NCBI GenBank assembly: GCA_918807975.1 | Contig: OU964926.1 | Coordinates: 25,923,996 to 25,987,995, forward strand | Source of the DNA: Aplidium turbinatum | Taxonomy: Eukaryota > Chordata > Ascidiacea > Aplousobranchia > Polyclinidae | Direction: 5' to 3' | DNA length: 64,000 nt | Part shown: positions 43,625 to 54,455 of the stretch, one piece after another | Layout: the number at the start of each line of letters is the position of its first letter | How positions within the stretch are numbered: position 1 is the stretch's first letter | Position numbers and translations under genes: made by a program | Notes under the pieces: generated by a model | What the model was told of the DNA's origin: nothing | The model's database searches: none | Seen by the model: the letters and a program-made list of their open reading frames with translations, nothing else

Positions 43625-45208
43625 TGTCTGTCCGTTACCAAAAAATCTCAAAAAAGTTTTTTTTACAAACAACTATATGTTTTATTAACTTCTAACATAT
43701 ATTGACTATCTCACATTTGGCAGCACATATCAACCCTATTCAATTATCTTTCCTCCAATTTAAATCACTAGACTTATGGAAGTTTGTAATTGTGTCTGTC
43801 CGTTACCATATTTTTGATGAATTTGTGTAGATTGTAAATAGGGCTTTACACCAAGACTGTCAAAGATGACTGGGTATGTAGTCAGAAAGGGAAAGTGGGA
43901 ACTAGCCCTAGCGCATTAGACCCCCCTTATATAGATTGAAAAAAAAAAAATTGAAATAAAAAAAAAATTATATGTAAATATTTTTTATTAAAAAAAATTG
44001 TCTATCGCTGTCAATTCTTGCTACAAATCGGCTGCCGAGAAACATAATTGTGATTCGTTAATGAAGACCATGTTTTGAGTCAGGGAAATATCAAGGATGT
44101 TTGTTCTAACAATTGTTGATTACTCGCTGCAAATGTCATTGCCAAGTTTTGATTGCAAGTGAAGAGAGAGTAACTGTCAAATGTTATTCCAAAGCCAACA
44201 TATCAGGATCAATATGGAGATGGCCAAAGGATGAGGACTTCCATGATTACCATACCCTATAAGTGATGTTGTGCAGGCTATAGCCACTCCACACCTTATT
44301 CCTGCAGGAGAGAGAAATGTTTACTTTTACATACCAGAACTTCATCACATTTGGGGATACTATGACCCAAATTGTGTGAACTAACTTGAAAAAGTCGAAA
44401 ATTTCCATGAATTAAAGATAATTTCAAGAATTTATATCCAATAAATAAACTGCTTTTATCTTCCACTAGTGAAAAGTGACCGCTATAATGATGCAAATAT
44501 TGATAAGAATATAAAAATATAGTAAGGAATGAAAGAACAGGGGTAGAAAAACACTTCAGCGGGGCTAGAAAAAGCAGGGTAGCACCACTATTTCGAAATG
44601 CATGACAACAAATTCGGAAATGTATGCAATTTATGTATATAATTGTAATGGTAGCCTATGAATATTAAAACAATTTTTTTGTAAAAAAAAACAAACCTTT
44701 TTTCAACCAAAATTTTCCGAAATTGCAAACCATAATTTTTCCTATTAGGAAATAAACATTTTTTCCATCACCTTTGTTCAGTGTAGCAAAAAAACTTCAG
44801 AAATGAGATAGTGTCTGTCCGTTACTTTTTGTAATGTCTGTCCGTTACTTCATATCAAGGTTTTAAACTAATTGTTGCGCAAACACTGCATCAGGGATTA
44901 GCAAAAAATACTACTTTTAAGATGGGGGGTAGTTCTCCAATTAAAAAAAACATTGATCTATTGGGTTTGGGAGCTAAATTTAGATAGAAAGTGCATGTGA
45001 AGGCTGACTAGTGGTTTTTCCCAATTCTATCTGTCTGTCCGTTACTTTATTTCAATAGTCCGTAAAATTGGAAATACTGAAACCAGACCCAAATTTTTTT
45101 CCTACACAAACCATCATACTTAGTAGTTTTAACACGCTGAATATTGCGGAGCTGGGGCTCTTGTGGTCTTCAAATTTAAAGATTTTCGCATCAATGTCTG
45201 TCCGTTAC
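43625..45208 (+). repeat. Six copies of the 14-mer tgtctgtccgttac
   Basis: The exact 14-mer tgtctgtccgttac occurs at 43625-43638, 43793-43806, 44812-44825, 44835-44848, 45032-45045 and 45195-45208, always in the same direction. The sequence between is AT-rich and not otherwise repetitive. Spacings are 168, 1019, 23, 197 and 163 bases. Confidence 0.9.
44130..44380 (+). pseudogene. Unassigned coding relic
   Basis: The plus strand shows protein-like sequence in one frame: VKCYSKANISGSIWRWPKDE, then after a stop DVVQAIATPHLIPAGERNVY and FYIPELHHIWGYYD. It has the style of uncharacterised ORFs repeated in marine invertebrates (VWQWP...PELxxYW). It sits between copies of the 14-mer repeat and is broken. 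I do not assign a function. Confidence 0.35.
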
Positions 45209-45306
45209 CAAATTTTATTTTTGAAATATCACCTTATACAGGGTAGAAATCGTTGGGAATCGCTGCTTGACACCGCTTGGTGTGTGGGAATTGATTGCCG
45301 TTTTTG

Positions 45307-45711
45307 CTAACACGTGTGCCTAGCGACCTATATATAGGACACCCATCTTTTGAACCAATTTTCTCAAAAATTTTACTGCCAATTAAATTTAAACATTTGC
45401 TGTAAAATATGTTGATACATAACGAATAAAGACAATGACAAATATTTTTGGAAGCTTATTTGCATATGCGGATTTATTATTATAATTCGACATGCACCTT
45501 CAAAATTTCAGACTTAGCAAAATCGGGAAATTTGAAAATGATGTCAAGCCTCAACCAAAAAAGCAATTTTTGAAAAAAGTGTTGATTTATGCTGCAAAAA
45601 TACTCATAAATATATTTTGACTTCGTCTAAATCTAAAAACTGAACCTGCGAAGAAAATTTTTAATTTGGGTAGGTGTCCTACGTATAGGACGCTAGGCAT
45701 AAATGGGTTAG
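45307..45711. repeat. Subterminal inverted repeat of the piggyBac region
   Basis: tgcctagcgacctatatata and following ggacaccc at 45316-45345 is repeated inverted at 45668-45699 (ggtgtcctacgtataggacg, ctaggc). With the ctaac and gttag outside them, the pair may be a 400-bp piggyBac-type MITE, or the inner and outer repeats of the larger element. Confidence 0.6.
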
Positions 45712-45784
45712 AAAGGTTAAACCTTAGAAGAATTTTTTTCAAATTCCATTCGTTTGTGAAACGATGCAAAATAACGAAAGAGTT

Positions 45785-46266
45785 AAATGGCAACAATCAA
45801 ATGATTAAATAGTTGGTCATCGGCTTTTCTAACAATGCTCCATGCATTAATTTGTGCATCATAACATTCTATTTCTTTGACAGTACAACTTTTTTCATTC
45901 ACTCCACCAACAACAAATAATTCTTCATTTCAACACACAAGCTGAACAAGCAGCTCGATGAAAATTCATGTCACTGATATAACTCCATTGACCAGTTGAT
46001 GGATCATACTTTTCAACACTTTTCAGTGTAGTGTCCCAACCATAATCACTAATCAGTAGGTCCACCAATTGCATAAATCAACCCACCACAACAAACAGCT
46101 GCCAACCATTGTCGTGGTGTTTGCATGGGACTCACAATTTTCCATTTTCCTTCACCACTTTGCAAATATTCAACAGATGACAAATATTCCTTACTACAAT
46201 ATCCACCAATTGCATACAAACCATTTTTTCAAGCGACAAAGTGAAAAGAACAAGTGAAAAGGACAT
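45785..46266 (-). pseudogene. KLHL pseudogene with a large internal deletion
   Basis: The minus strand has the first codons MSFSLV from ATG 46266 joined directly, near 46240, to Kelch blade 4. Blades 4-6 follow to the stop at about 45785. BTB, BACK and blades 1-3 (about 1.2 kb) are missing. The join lies at a short repeat of the gtgaaaag/aagtgaaaag type. The Kelch remnant also has a small insertion (taataattc for aatattc) and further disrupted codons. The upstream block remains. It cannot make an adaptor. Confidence 0.87.
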
Positions 46267-46289
46267 TTTTATCAATTAATTGCTTAAAC

Positions 46290-46420
46290 AAACTGCTTTA
46301 AATACTGAATGACAGTTACAACCTAGCTGCAAAATAAAATGGAGACAATATGACAAATCAATGAAATATGAAACAAAGCATTTAATCTGAAAGCAGATAA
46401 TTTCAAGTTATATTGAATAT
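46290..46420 (-). promoter_or_regulatory. KLHL upstream block with acceptor-like site
   Basis: Standard block; the acceptor reads attttattttgcag and the exon side begins at 46326. It is kept although the gene behind it is deleted internally. Confidence 0.6.
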
Positions 46421-46440
46421 TAAAAATACACTACACTCAT

Positions 46441-47360
46441 AGGCGTCGAAATAGGGTGGGCCGGGTGGGCGGCGCCCACCCGGCCGTAAAACGAGGGTGG
46501 GCAAAATATGTTTCGCCCACCCTGTTTTCATGACACTTATGAAGTGTTCAGTACAATTACAGTATTTCCGTTTTTGTTAAACGCTGAATTATCCAACCAA
46601 CTGCAGCGCAACTTTTTGTCTTATGCAATGTCTCTCGCTAGGTATCCGATTCCGACAGAACAAAGCAATTCCACATCCGCAACAACGCTGCGTTTAATAA
46701 AATGCGCTCCTCACTGCATTGTTGTTGCTACGGCAACTGTCACACGCTGGCAATTCCTGGTGATAGAAAGTCACGTTTGATCTTTTCTCCGAATGGTCTC
46801 ACTTTCGTTACGTCACAATCAAACTTCAGTTCCGGGTCAGGGTAAGGGAATATGAGTATGGCATCATAATGAACATGACAATAAAATAACCGATACAAAC
46901 TAAAGACGTACTGAAACAATCACTTTTTATAAATATTTCCTCACATACTTGTTACTGGGTATAAATTGGGGCACCGCGCGATGCTGTCATTTCATTATTG
47001 AAAAGTTAAATATGAAGCAAAGTCAAACATCTATTCGTGCATTTTTAAAACCAGCTTCCAAAAGGCGTCGAATGTTTTGTTGTTGTTGATATGGCGTCGA
47101 GATGATAACGCTGAAGAAGCCACGTCCAGCACGAATGAACGTAGAGATGACATTGATGAAGAAAGCAGCGCTTCAAAGATGGACAGTGGTGAAGTCAATG
47201 TCTCAGGCAATGCACCGGTAGTTGTAGAAGACAGCATGAGCCATGGATCTCTACCTGCTCCATTTGACGTTAGTATGCTGCCGAATCAACTTCCGGCTCG
47301 GGAAGGTCGTGTGTTGCCAAAGGAAGCTTTTTTCCGAATTCCAGTGGATGCGTCTTAACC
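46441..47360 (+). mobile_element. hAT-like left end with N-terminal ORF piece
   Basis: The segment starts with aggcgtcgaaatagggtggg and a GC-rich inverted stretch (gggtgggcggcgcccacccg), the look of a hAT/ZMYM-type transposon end. From 47012 a plus-strand frame begins MKQSQTSIRAFLKPASKRRR, typical of the N-terminus of such transposases (SIxxFLKP followed by basic residues). After a frame change it continues as an acidic stretch to FDVSMLPNQLPAREGRVLPK. No right end was found. It lies directly before the CXC element. Confidence 0.5.
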
Positions 47361-47472
47361 CTGATGGTACTTGTTGCTGTAGTCACCTGTCCGAACATTT
47401 TGCGGCAAATCCGAAAGCGCCACTTTAAAGATAACAGGTCACGAGTCACGCGCTTTTTTGGTCGCAATAGAA

Positions 47473-47606
47473 GAGTCAATATAAGGTTGAACCCCAAAAA
47501 AATTGATACAAAAAGTTTTTCAACGGATTCTGTTACCTATGGGCCTACTAAATAACATACTAAAAGTCTACCAAAATCGGACCTCCAGAAAAGGGTCATT
47601 TTCAAG
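47473..47606 (+). repeat. Left terminal inverted repeat of the CXC element
   Basis: Complement of 51612-51756. Starts gagtcaatataagg, core from ccccaaaaaaattg to gggtcattttcaag. Confidence 0.85.
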
Positions 47607-48429
47607 ATGGCGTCCAAGATGGCCGCTGGGATGTTATATTGCCTATATCTCAATTGCTATTCAAGCTAGAAAGGCGGTTTAGGTGTCTATCCCTAGGTTT
47701 TCGGGGACAATGAATCGAATTAAATAGGTTAAATTACGATAGGCTCATTATCTACTGAGATACGTATGATTTGTGCTGTATATAATATACGACCTGGGGG
47801 AGCCCGGGGACATTTCGGACCCAGCGATAGGCCAACATCAGACAGAACAGAGCACGATATTAGCAAATTCACTTGAGGCTTGAGATAAACCGCAAACAAA
47901 GTCATCTTGACTTCCATTATGTAACATGAGCTTGAGAAAAGTGGTTTTCCAACATTTCAGTTTCTATACTTTTGGCAACTTGATAAGCCGAATAGTGGTA
48001 AAATTTTCAGAGACAACTCCTCACTTTTCATCTGAACAAATTCTATATGTATTGGTGCAAAACGGTTTCCAGTACACTTTAAAATAAAACATTTTTTCGA
48101 AAACAAAACACTCGAAAATCCGTCCGTAGTATCCCCAATCTCCCCTAATAAGATGGAATTATCATAACAGCATATTATATGCGGCATAACAGGTAGGCTA
48201 CTATCAGTACAGGCATCTAAGAAAAACTGCAACCAACAGGAGGCTCATACTTGGCCTCCTACAGTAGATGAATACAGAGGATTAATCTGTTCTAAAGAAT
48301 GGCGTACCATTAAAGTCTGGACACAGACACATTCAGAAAATCATCGGAATTACAACAGTAGGCTACAAAGGTAAATCGTAAACCAGGGTGATCAGCCCGT
48401 TTGTTGTCTTATTGCCTATACGGCTGTCT
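47607..48429. other. Non-coding tail of the CXC element
   Basis: This stretch lies between the left inverted repeat and the stop codon of the minus-strand gene and would be its 3' UTR. I see no gene or further repeat. Confidence 0.45.
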
Positions 48430-51400
48430 CTATTCATCATCTTCCAACTCGTCTAGAAGAAACTTGTTATGTGGATTGTCACATTGTCACAATCAAGGTG
48501 CAAATGCCTCGCGATGGCTTGCTTTGTATCTTCAACGAATGTGCTATTTTCATTATGGAATTCTGGTGCGTTGTGTTATTATCGGTTATGACCTGAAGTA
48601 ACCTCTGATTGAGAAATTTGTATTATGTAAAGTATTTCTAGAATCATCTGTAAGCATGCAAATCTAGAAGGTTCTGTTGTTTTTCATGATTTCTGAGCGT
48701 CGTTTGTCATGACGTCATAAGGTTGTTTATCATTAAATGTCCGATTGCGAAATCGTTATTATGTAAGAATCTTCTTGCGAACGTGACCTTCTAGAGACTT
48801 CTGTTGTTTACCTTTTAAATGCTACGTGACCGAACGATGGTTCTTTATGATGTAACCTTCTCGAGGTTACTGGACTGAACAACCAACTATATAAATAGTG
48901 GTGTAGTTTGTGTAATTTTATTCTGATGATGATTTTGAGATTATTATGGTGATTATTATTGAGTTGGTTATGAGAGTTGTGCTACGAGTTGTGGATTGGT
49001 AGTTGATGCAGAAATTAGAGTTATTTGAGAAGCCGTTCGTTAAAGTTCTTCAAGAAGTCAGATTATCATTTCGCTAGTAGAATTATTCGACATTTAATTG
49101 ACTGCTTTTCGGTTATAACCCATTAAACTACGTCATTGAATCTTTCCAAGTCTTTTTCCTGGTAAGAGATAGAAAGAAATCGTGACACACATTCTTGCAG
49201 TTGGCATGGTCCACATGCAGCGGTACATACATGGTAGTTCGTATCTTCTACAGGAGCAGCGGAGTGTCTTACAGGCAGTGGAGCAGTTGCAATGAATGAC
49301 CTTCAAGAGACTGTCTGGGATGAGCCGATTCTTTTGCAGGTTCCACCCCCAATTCATGACATCCATACTCTCTGCTTTTCCCATCCAGACCATTATCTGG
49401 TAATAAACTCGACGACAGTGAAATTGGGTAGCAGATTCAGTTGGTGGCAGACGCTCGGGCGTTACAAATGATGAAGCAGAGACAACTTTCCTGCTGAAGG
49501 TGTTGTATCGCATTGTCACAAGGGAATCTGTGCTCTAGCCATCAAAGAAGACAGCCATTACTTGGCACCCAAGGTCATCGATTATCTCTGTGGTCTGGTT
49601 TGGGGCAGTGAATGCTTTGACACAAGACCCAAGAACAGGATCTCCATGCACAAGTTTTCGAAGAGCAGTCTTCTTGCCAACACCGAATATCCGAGACCTA
49701 GTGTCACAACCAGTCATGGCATGGATAAATATCAACTCAGAACACATGTCATGTCCAAAGATTTTTCAAACGGTTGATGTTGTATACTTTGGTGCTGCCA
49801 TCATCTTTGGACTTGTCTGATCTGAAATAAAGGCCCTTACTATCTTATTGTGCATAGTAAACAATTAACACAAGGAGATCGGTATCAGCGTTGTTGTCTG
49901 GAGAAGAGATGTCTCCACTGCGGCCTTCACAATTTCTACATCAGCATCCCCAGACGCATTTACCACGCTGCAATTTTGTTCCCGAAGTTTACCACTTATC
50001 ATCCAAATCAAATTTTGTTTATTGGCATCTTGTGAAAGGAACTCCTCCTTCTCGCCTGTGAACATAGTCTCAGCTGTAAAGTTGACAACGGGATGAAGAT
50101 TACGTCCTCTTCTTTGATGCATGTTGTCTTTAATGGTCGGCCCTTCTTCATAGCCGTCAAACACAATGGTCGCACCGGATCCATATTGCCGGATGGTGAA
50201 ATCAGCATATGACCGTGCTATTTCACCATAACTTTGTCCACGCTGCCATGATATGCGGTGAAGGAGTAAACCGCCATCAAGTACGTGGCACTCCGTTTTT
50301 GGCACAGAATGTAGGATTGCATTACTTGCGTGATCACATATTGCGTGTGCTAACTGTGGCTTATCAGCTTTTCGGAATACATGTCTCGATTCAAAGAGAG
50401 CAGGAGGGAAAGGACTAAGCTCGTAACACATAACTTCGTCCAGTGATAGATGTCCAGCTTGGGAGACCACCATGAAGCGTTGAAAAAGAAGTGCAGTATC
50501 AATGGTTCGATCAGGAGCGACCTTGATAGCAGATTTTTTCCCAAGGGTCCTGGCTTTATCCTTTCTACTGAATGAGTATGCGAATGCAGGTTGTCCTGTC
50601 ATTTTTTGTAAGATTTTTTGTCCAACAGTCTCATATTCGTGCACGTTCATACTATCATCGGCTACAACACCAGTGACAACGTTCCTTAACGAAGCATCTT
50701 GCAAGAAAGGTGAACATACGACAAGTTTTAAACTGATCTTCTCCAGGTCAGCAGCGTCCCTTTTCATCCTTGCCTTTGTTGAATCCTTGTGCTGTTCAGA
50801 TGTCGTGAATGACAAGTTTGTAAACTCCTGCATAGCGATGTTGTACTCTGATGTTATGGACCTGGACATGGTCCAAAGGGCTCTCTGCTTTTCATCCATT
50901 CCACTTCCGTGCGTCATACCCTCAGTGGTTTTCAACGACCTCATCAATGTCGTCTCGATGACGAGATCTGAGCTGAGGCCTGACCAGAACTGGCTGCTGC
51001 GACGGATAACATGAAAACCCTTTTCAAACTTCCTGAATACGTCTGGGTGGTTAATGTGAAGCTGTTCCATCTGTTGGATATAGAAGTATGCTGATTTCAA
51101 GTAGTTGTAATGCCCAGCTGCGGCAAATATCGGCATGCAGTCACTGACAACACGTAGGTGCATCTGCCAAGAACCTATTTGATCTGCCTTTATCAGTGAC
51201 CTGGCAACTTTTACCATGCTTTGGTAATTCAGCCACAATTGACTTGTCTTGGATCTAGCACCCAGTTCTATCCTCCTTTTCTCCAGCTGTTCATTTATCT
51301 TACTGAGGGTCGCTGATATGAATACAGTTTCTAATGCCATCTCTGATGCCTTCCAATATAATGGTTGATCGAATGTAACTACCAGTGCAAGGTTGTGCTT

Positions 51401-51511
51401 GGACGAAAGACCACAAAGGAAGTCCAATGCAGCCCTGAGTGACTTTGCCTGAATAAATCTTTTTGACTTTAACAACGATAACTTCGCTTGCATTGTGATG
51501 CGACTATGCAT
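48430..51511 (-). pseudogene. FEN/XPG-like nuclease plus CXC-domain protein, broken
   Basis: The first 548 codons (49865-51511) are open; landmarks follow in order along the minus strand. HVLDGGLLLHRISWQRGQSY and TIVFDGYEEGPTIKDNMHQR recall the N-terminal metal-binding part of FEN1/XPG nucleases. NASGDADVEIVKAAVE and, in a shifted frame, DTDLLVLIVYY recall the internal acidic motifs. GCDTRSRIFGVGKKTALRKL recalls the helix-hairpin region. A VMVWMGKAESMDVMNWGW block follows, then the CXC cluster CNCSTACKTLRCSCRRYELP. The last codons, NPHNKFLLDELEDDE and a stop at 48430-48432, lie beyond the solo LTR. Beside the LTR there are about four breaks. The nuclease reading is my inference; that such CXC proteins are widespread in invertebrates is recalled, not searched. 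It is probably the element's own recombination protein. Confidence 0.72.
48485..49187 (+). mobile_element. Solo LTR fossil
   Basis: This 703-bp segment begins tgtcacaatc and ends gtgaca (TG...CA with a 6-bp inverted end) and is flanked on both sides by cacat (48480-48484 and 49188-49192), a 5-bp target duplication. A TATA motif (ctatataaatag, about 48890) lies past the middle, with several TTCTAGAA/GAAGGTTC-like motifs upstream. It is inserted into the CXC gene's 3' end. No internal retroelement genes are present, so it is a solo LTR left by recombination. Family (Gypsy, BEL or other) cannot be told from the LTR alone. The perfect target duplication suggests it is not ancient. Confidence 0.85.
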
Positions 51512-51611
51512 GCATTCATGTGATTATGATGTCACAAACACAAGAACAATAACAACTTGAATACCACCATCTACCCAATATGCAAAATTATTTAGAATAT
51601 GCCGTATATTT

Positions 51612-51756
51612 CCTTGAAAATGACCCTTTTCTGGGGGTCCGATTTTGGTAGACTTTTAGTATGTTATTAAGTATGCCCATTGGTAACAGAATCCGTTGAA
51701 AAACCTTTTGTATCAATTTTTTTGGGGTTAGGTGCCTTTTTTCCGTATATTGACTC
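51612..51756 (-). repeat. Right terminal inverted repeat of the CXC element
   Basis: Complement of 47473-47606. It contains about 11 extra bases (ggtgccttttttccg region) near the outer end compared with the left copy. Confidence 0.85.
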
Positions 51757-52104
51757 GTCTACAAAGGAAAACATAAAAAAAAGGTTTGTTTAGTTTAGCA
51801 GCGCTCATTAGATCGCAAGAAAGCAACATCAAACCTATTAAAGCTTAATTGCTGCAGCGACGCTAAACGCAGTCTTTGTGAGAAATACTAACCAATAACC
51901 ATTGCGAATTTGCGAACATACACATTCAATGAAATCTGTTTGAAAACTCTCGCCTACCCAGAATTAAAGCTTGGGTGTTCATCAGGATAATTATCGTTTC
52001 TAGCACTAGTTGCAACGTTCATCTAATGAAAGTGAAACAAAAGCAACGGGTGGACTTATTGCTTCACTGACGTTTCGCGCATCATGACAATGCACATTGC
52101 ACCT
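51757..52104. other. Spacer, nothing recognised
   Basis: No KLHL or transposon similarity seen. The border with the KLHL relic at about 52105 is abrupt. Confidence 0.4.
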
Positions 52105-53021
52105 CGTAAATCAGGGAAAGTAAGTGGTGGTTCACCATTGCAATTATAAACTTCAATTACTTTAGACAACACTCTAGTTCCACCTAAGCTCAAAATTCTA
52201 GTGTTTTTGCCCAATCGAAAATTTTTGAAAACTCTACTTTGTGCTTGAAACAACAACAAACATAATTCATGACTTTGTGTCACCAAGCCTTCTTTCGAAA
52301 CAATTTCTTCAAAAAATGGTGGCGGAAGTTTGTGAAGATCTACAAGTTTCAAAAGCTCAGGAAACTCATTGGCACGATTCCTTCATCATGTTTCATCCAT
52401 CCTAATATGGCAGTGAATACTGAGGCTTCATTGACAATGGATCGATCTTGTTTTGAAATGCAATTTTTCAAATATTTTTCCTTGAAACTTATAAAACTCA
52501 ATTGTACTTGATGCTGCATCAAAATTTCTAGCAATAATTTCAACAGCTTGAGTTTTCAGTGAATTGTTTTGGAAGTGTTCTGTTATACCAAGAACAATAA
52601 AACAGTTGTTTGGACTTAAAGCTTCACTCACAAAATCAAAGCAAAACTGCTTCACATCATCAACTTGTAAGTAATTGGATGCTGCAGTCAAATCACAAAC
52701 ATTCTCGCTGTTGATATCAATGTCCCCAGTGTAAAAAAATTCAATCAGACTTTTCATTGAATTTCCATCTACATAGTTGATTTCAATGGAACTCTGGTAT
52801 TTTTCTTTCATCTCAATTTTGAACATTTTTTCAAAGTAAGATGAAAAGCAAGACAAGACCATCCTGTTTGCAGGAAAACGATCATTTCCTGCGCATATTT
52901 CAACATCATTAAACGATCCTGAATGTCTGTTCTGATTCGCATATTCCAACAAATTGGATTAATTTGTTCTCTTCCTGGATACTTGTTCTAGATCAGTTCT
53001 ACCAACAAGTGAAAGGGACAT
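52105..53021 (-). pseudogene. KLHL pseudogene lacking blades 2-6
   Basis: From ATG 53021 (MSLSLVGRTDLEQ) through BTB, BACK and blade 1, ending abruptly after EPPLTFPDL at about 52105. Breaks: a stop in the leader near 52960 (RTN then stop, where sisters have RTNES), a frameshift near 52490 in BACK (FYKFQGKIFEK for FKNFTEKEL-type sequence) and a 1-bp loss near 52378 (cgattcctt for cgatttcctt). Most of the propeller is missing, so it is dead. The BTB core itself is well conserved. Confidence 0.9.
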
Positions 53022-53039
53022 GTTTAATTACTTTAACAA

Positions 53040-53150
53040 ATTTTTTAAAATACTGAATAGAAATTACAACCTAGCTGCAACATAAAATTAATTAGATATA
53101 AAGCAAAACATTTAATCAGAAAGCCGATGATTTCAAGTTGCATCAATGGC
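53040..53150 (-). promoter_or_regulatory. KLHL upstream block with acceptor-like site
   Basis: Standard block; acceptor CAG preserved with the exon side beginning at 53074. A more decayed second copy of its distal half may follow at about 53240-53340. Confidence 0.6.
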
Positions 53151-53919
53151 TTGATTGAAGCAGCAATGCAAAAAAAAACATAAAAATCACCATTTCAGTT
53201 TTTCCAAAACACCAATTACCATTTCGAAATTAACCATTTTAAAACACACAAGTATTTACTCCAAAATCAGACATCAAATAGCGTCAATATACTTTTAAAC
53301 AAAGCAATAATAAGAATGAAAAAAAAACAAAGACCATTTTAATTCTTTTTTTTAACTCTTATCATGCAAAATTGATTCTTCTTCATGTTGTGTCACACGG
53401 CGTAGCCCAGAGCATCACGCAAGCTCTTACTCTATCGTTGAACTCGGCCTAATCCTGTGCAGAGCACCTTGCTTTGAGGTCAGGGCATTCGAGTAGAAGA
53501 CTGTTAATTTTGCGGAAAAATACAGTTTTTTTGAAACGTGACGATTTCGATACCAGTGGCCGTTGGAGGTATGCTCTTTTTCGGCCCTTCTAGTGTTGAT
53601 ACAACAAATCTAAACCAAATACAATGAATCATACAATATACATATCATAAAGTCTACAATAAATCATAATTTTGGATATAAAAATGTGTAGGCTATAGCA
53701 AAGATTGACTTCTTTTGTTTCCGAAAGAAATTAATTGTATCATCAACATGTAGATTTAGTTAATCCAAAACAATATATGCCGAAAGTTATATTTAAAGTT
53801 AAAGTTATAGTTAAAGATCTATCTAATGTGCTTAAGCAATAAACCATCCGTAGAGTCATACGTAAATGTTCCACCGCATTCGATGCTAACTCAACGAGAG
53901 TATGCTCAATTGCATAGTC
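53151..53919. other. Spacer
   Basis: About 53240-53340 looks like a decayed copy of the upstream block. About 53390-53590 is less AT-rich and unassigned. About 53600-53690 matches the 34140/62585 spacer block (aaatctaaaccaaatacaat). No gene seen. Confidence 0.45.
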
Positions 53920-54110
53920 TTTTTTTCGGAATGCAAATACGTCTTGCCATAAGTTGGAAGCCGGTAAATAACGTTCTCCGGGTTGTTTGCTACAGATAAC
54001 AACTACATTTCCATCAAATACAGTGGTTCCCATAATAGACCTCTTATTGCTCATTAACTTCATTTTCTTCCATTCCAATTCTTGTTCAGATTATTCCATT
54101 CGCCAAACTG
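53920..54110 (-). pseudogene. KLHL relic, blade 3
   Basis: The minus strand reads MSNKRSIMGTTVFDGNVVVI then CSKQPGERYLPASNLWQDVF, equivalent to the blade-3 region and closest to the copy at 40928-41875 (SKQPGERYSPVSNLWQDVFAF). Both ends are cut. Confidence 0.82.
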
Positions 54111-54455
54111 ATCTGATCAGTGATCAATGTCAGTGATTATGCCCAAATCTCTCCACAACATCATTTGTAGCAGGCATGTTTTGTAGCGGAGCTTTGAATG
54201 ATGAAAAATCCTCCATATGGTGCCACGATCAGGGACTTTCATGAGTCAAACAATTCAAACAAAAGGTCATAGCCCAAGTTCCTTCTTTTAGAGGTGAGGT
54301 GAATGGCATTTGTGAGAGCGTTCCACATTTGTAAGTCATTCACTGCAGCATTTGTAAAACTTGGGGATGCAAAAATTGTAAATCAATATTTAACACAAAA
54401 ATGTGATAACATGATAACAAGAAAGCGAAAACAAGAAACGTGATAACGTGATAAC
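54111..54455. other. Spacer with a possible old coding relic
   Basis: About 54180-54360 on the minus strand reads NDLQMWNALTNAIHLTSKRR, vaguely like the C-terminal end of a LINE ORF; weak. About 54385-54465 has irregular repeats of gtgataac and aacaagaaa at the edge of the KLHL fragment. Confidence 0.3.

Larger units (their letters stand above)
41966..45711 (-). mobile_element. piggyBac-type element remains
   Basis: The left border reads TTAA followed by cccatttgtgcc (41966-41981). The right border is its inverted counterpart ggcataaatggg followed by ttag (45696-45711), a decayed TTAA. Between lie a piggyBac transposase C-terminal relic on the minus strand (42282-43050), a series of six identical 14-mers and a second inner terminus at 45307. 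The N-terminal two thirds of the transposase are missing, and the middle seems to contain foreign sequence, including a piece of the 26.4-kb LINE repeat at 43999-44047. It is a composite and dead. Confidence 0.65.
47473..51756 (-). mobile_element. Long-TIR transposon encoding a nuclease-like CXC protein
   Basis: Inverted repeats of about 135 bases bound this 4.3-kb region: 47473-47606 and 51612-51756. The core of the repeat (from ccccaaaaaaattgat to gaaaagggtcattttcaag) has about five differences in 114 positions. One minus-strand gene (48430-51511) fills most of the interior. A solo LTR (48485-49187) is inserted in the gene's 3' end. Outside the core, gagtcaatata is also shared in inverted form, but I cannot fix the exact ends or a target duplication. 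The superfamily is unknown to me. Low divergence of the repeats suggests moderate age. Confidence 0.78.

Noticed and set aside
43625-45208. CRISPR-like array
   Set aside because: The 14-mer spacing is irregular (23 to 1019 bases) and the genome is clearly animal.
47243-47497. Overlapping frames near the left TIR of the CXC element
   Set aside because: They run across the border of the hAT-like piece and the inverted repeat on both strands and show no family signature.
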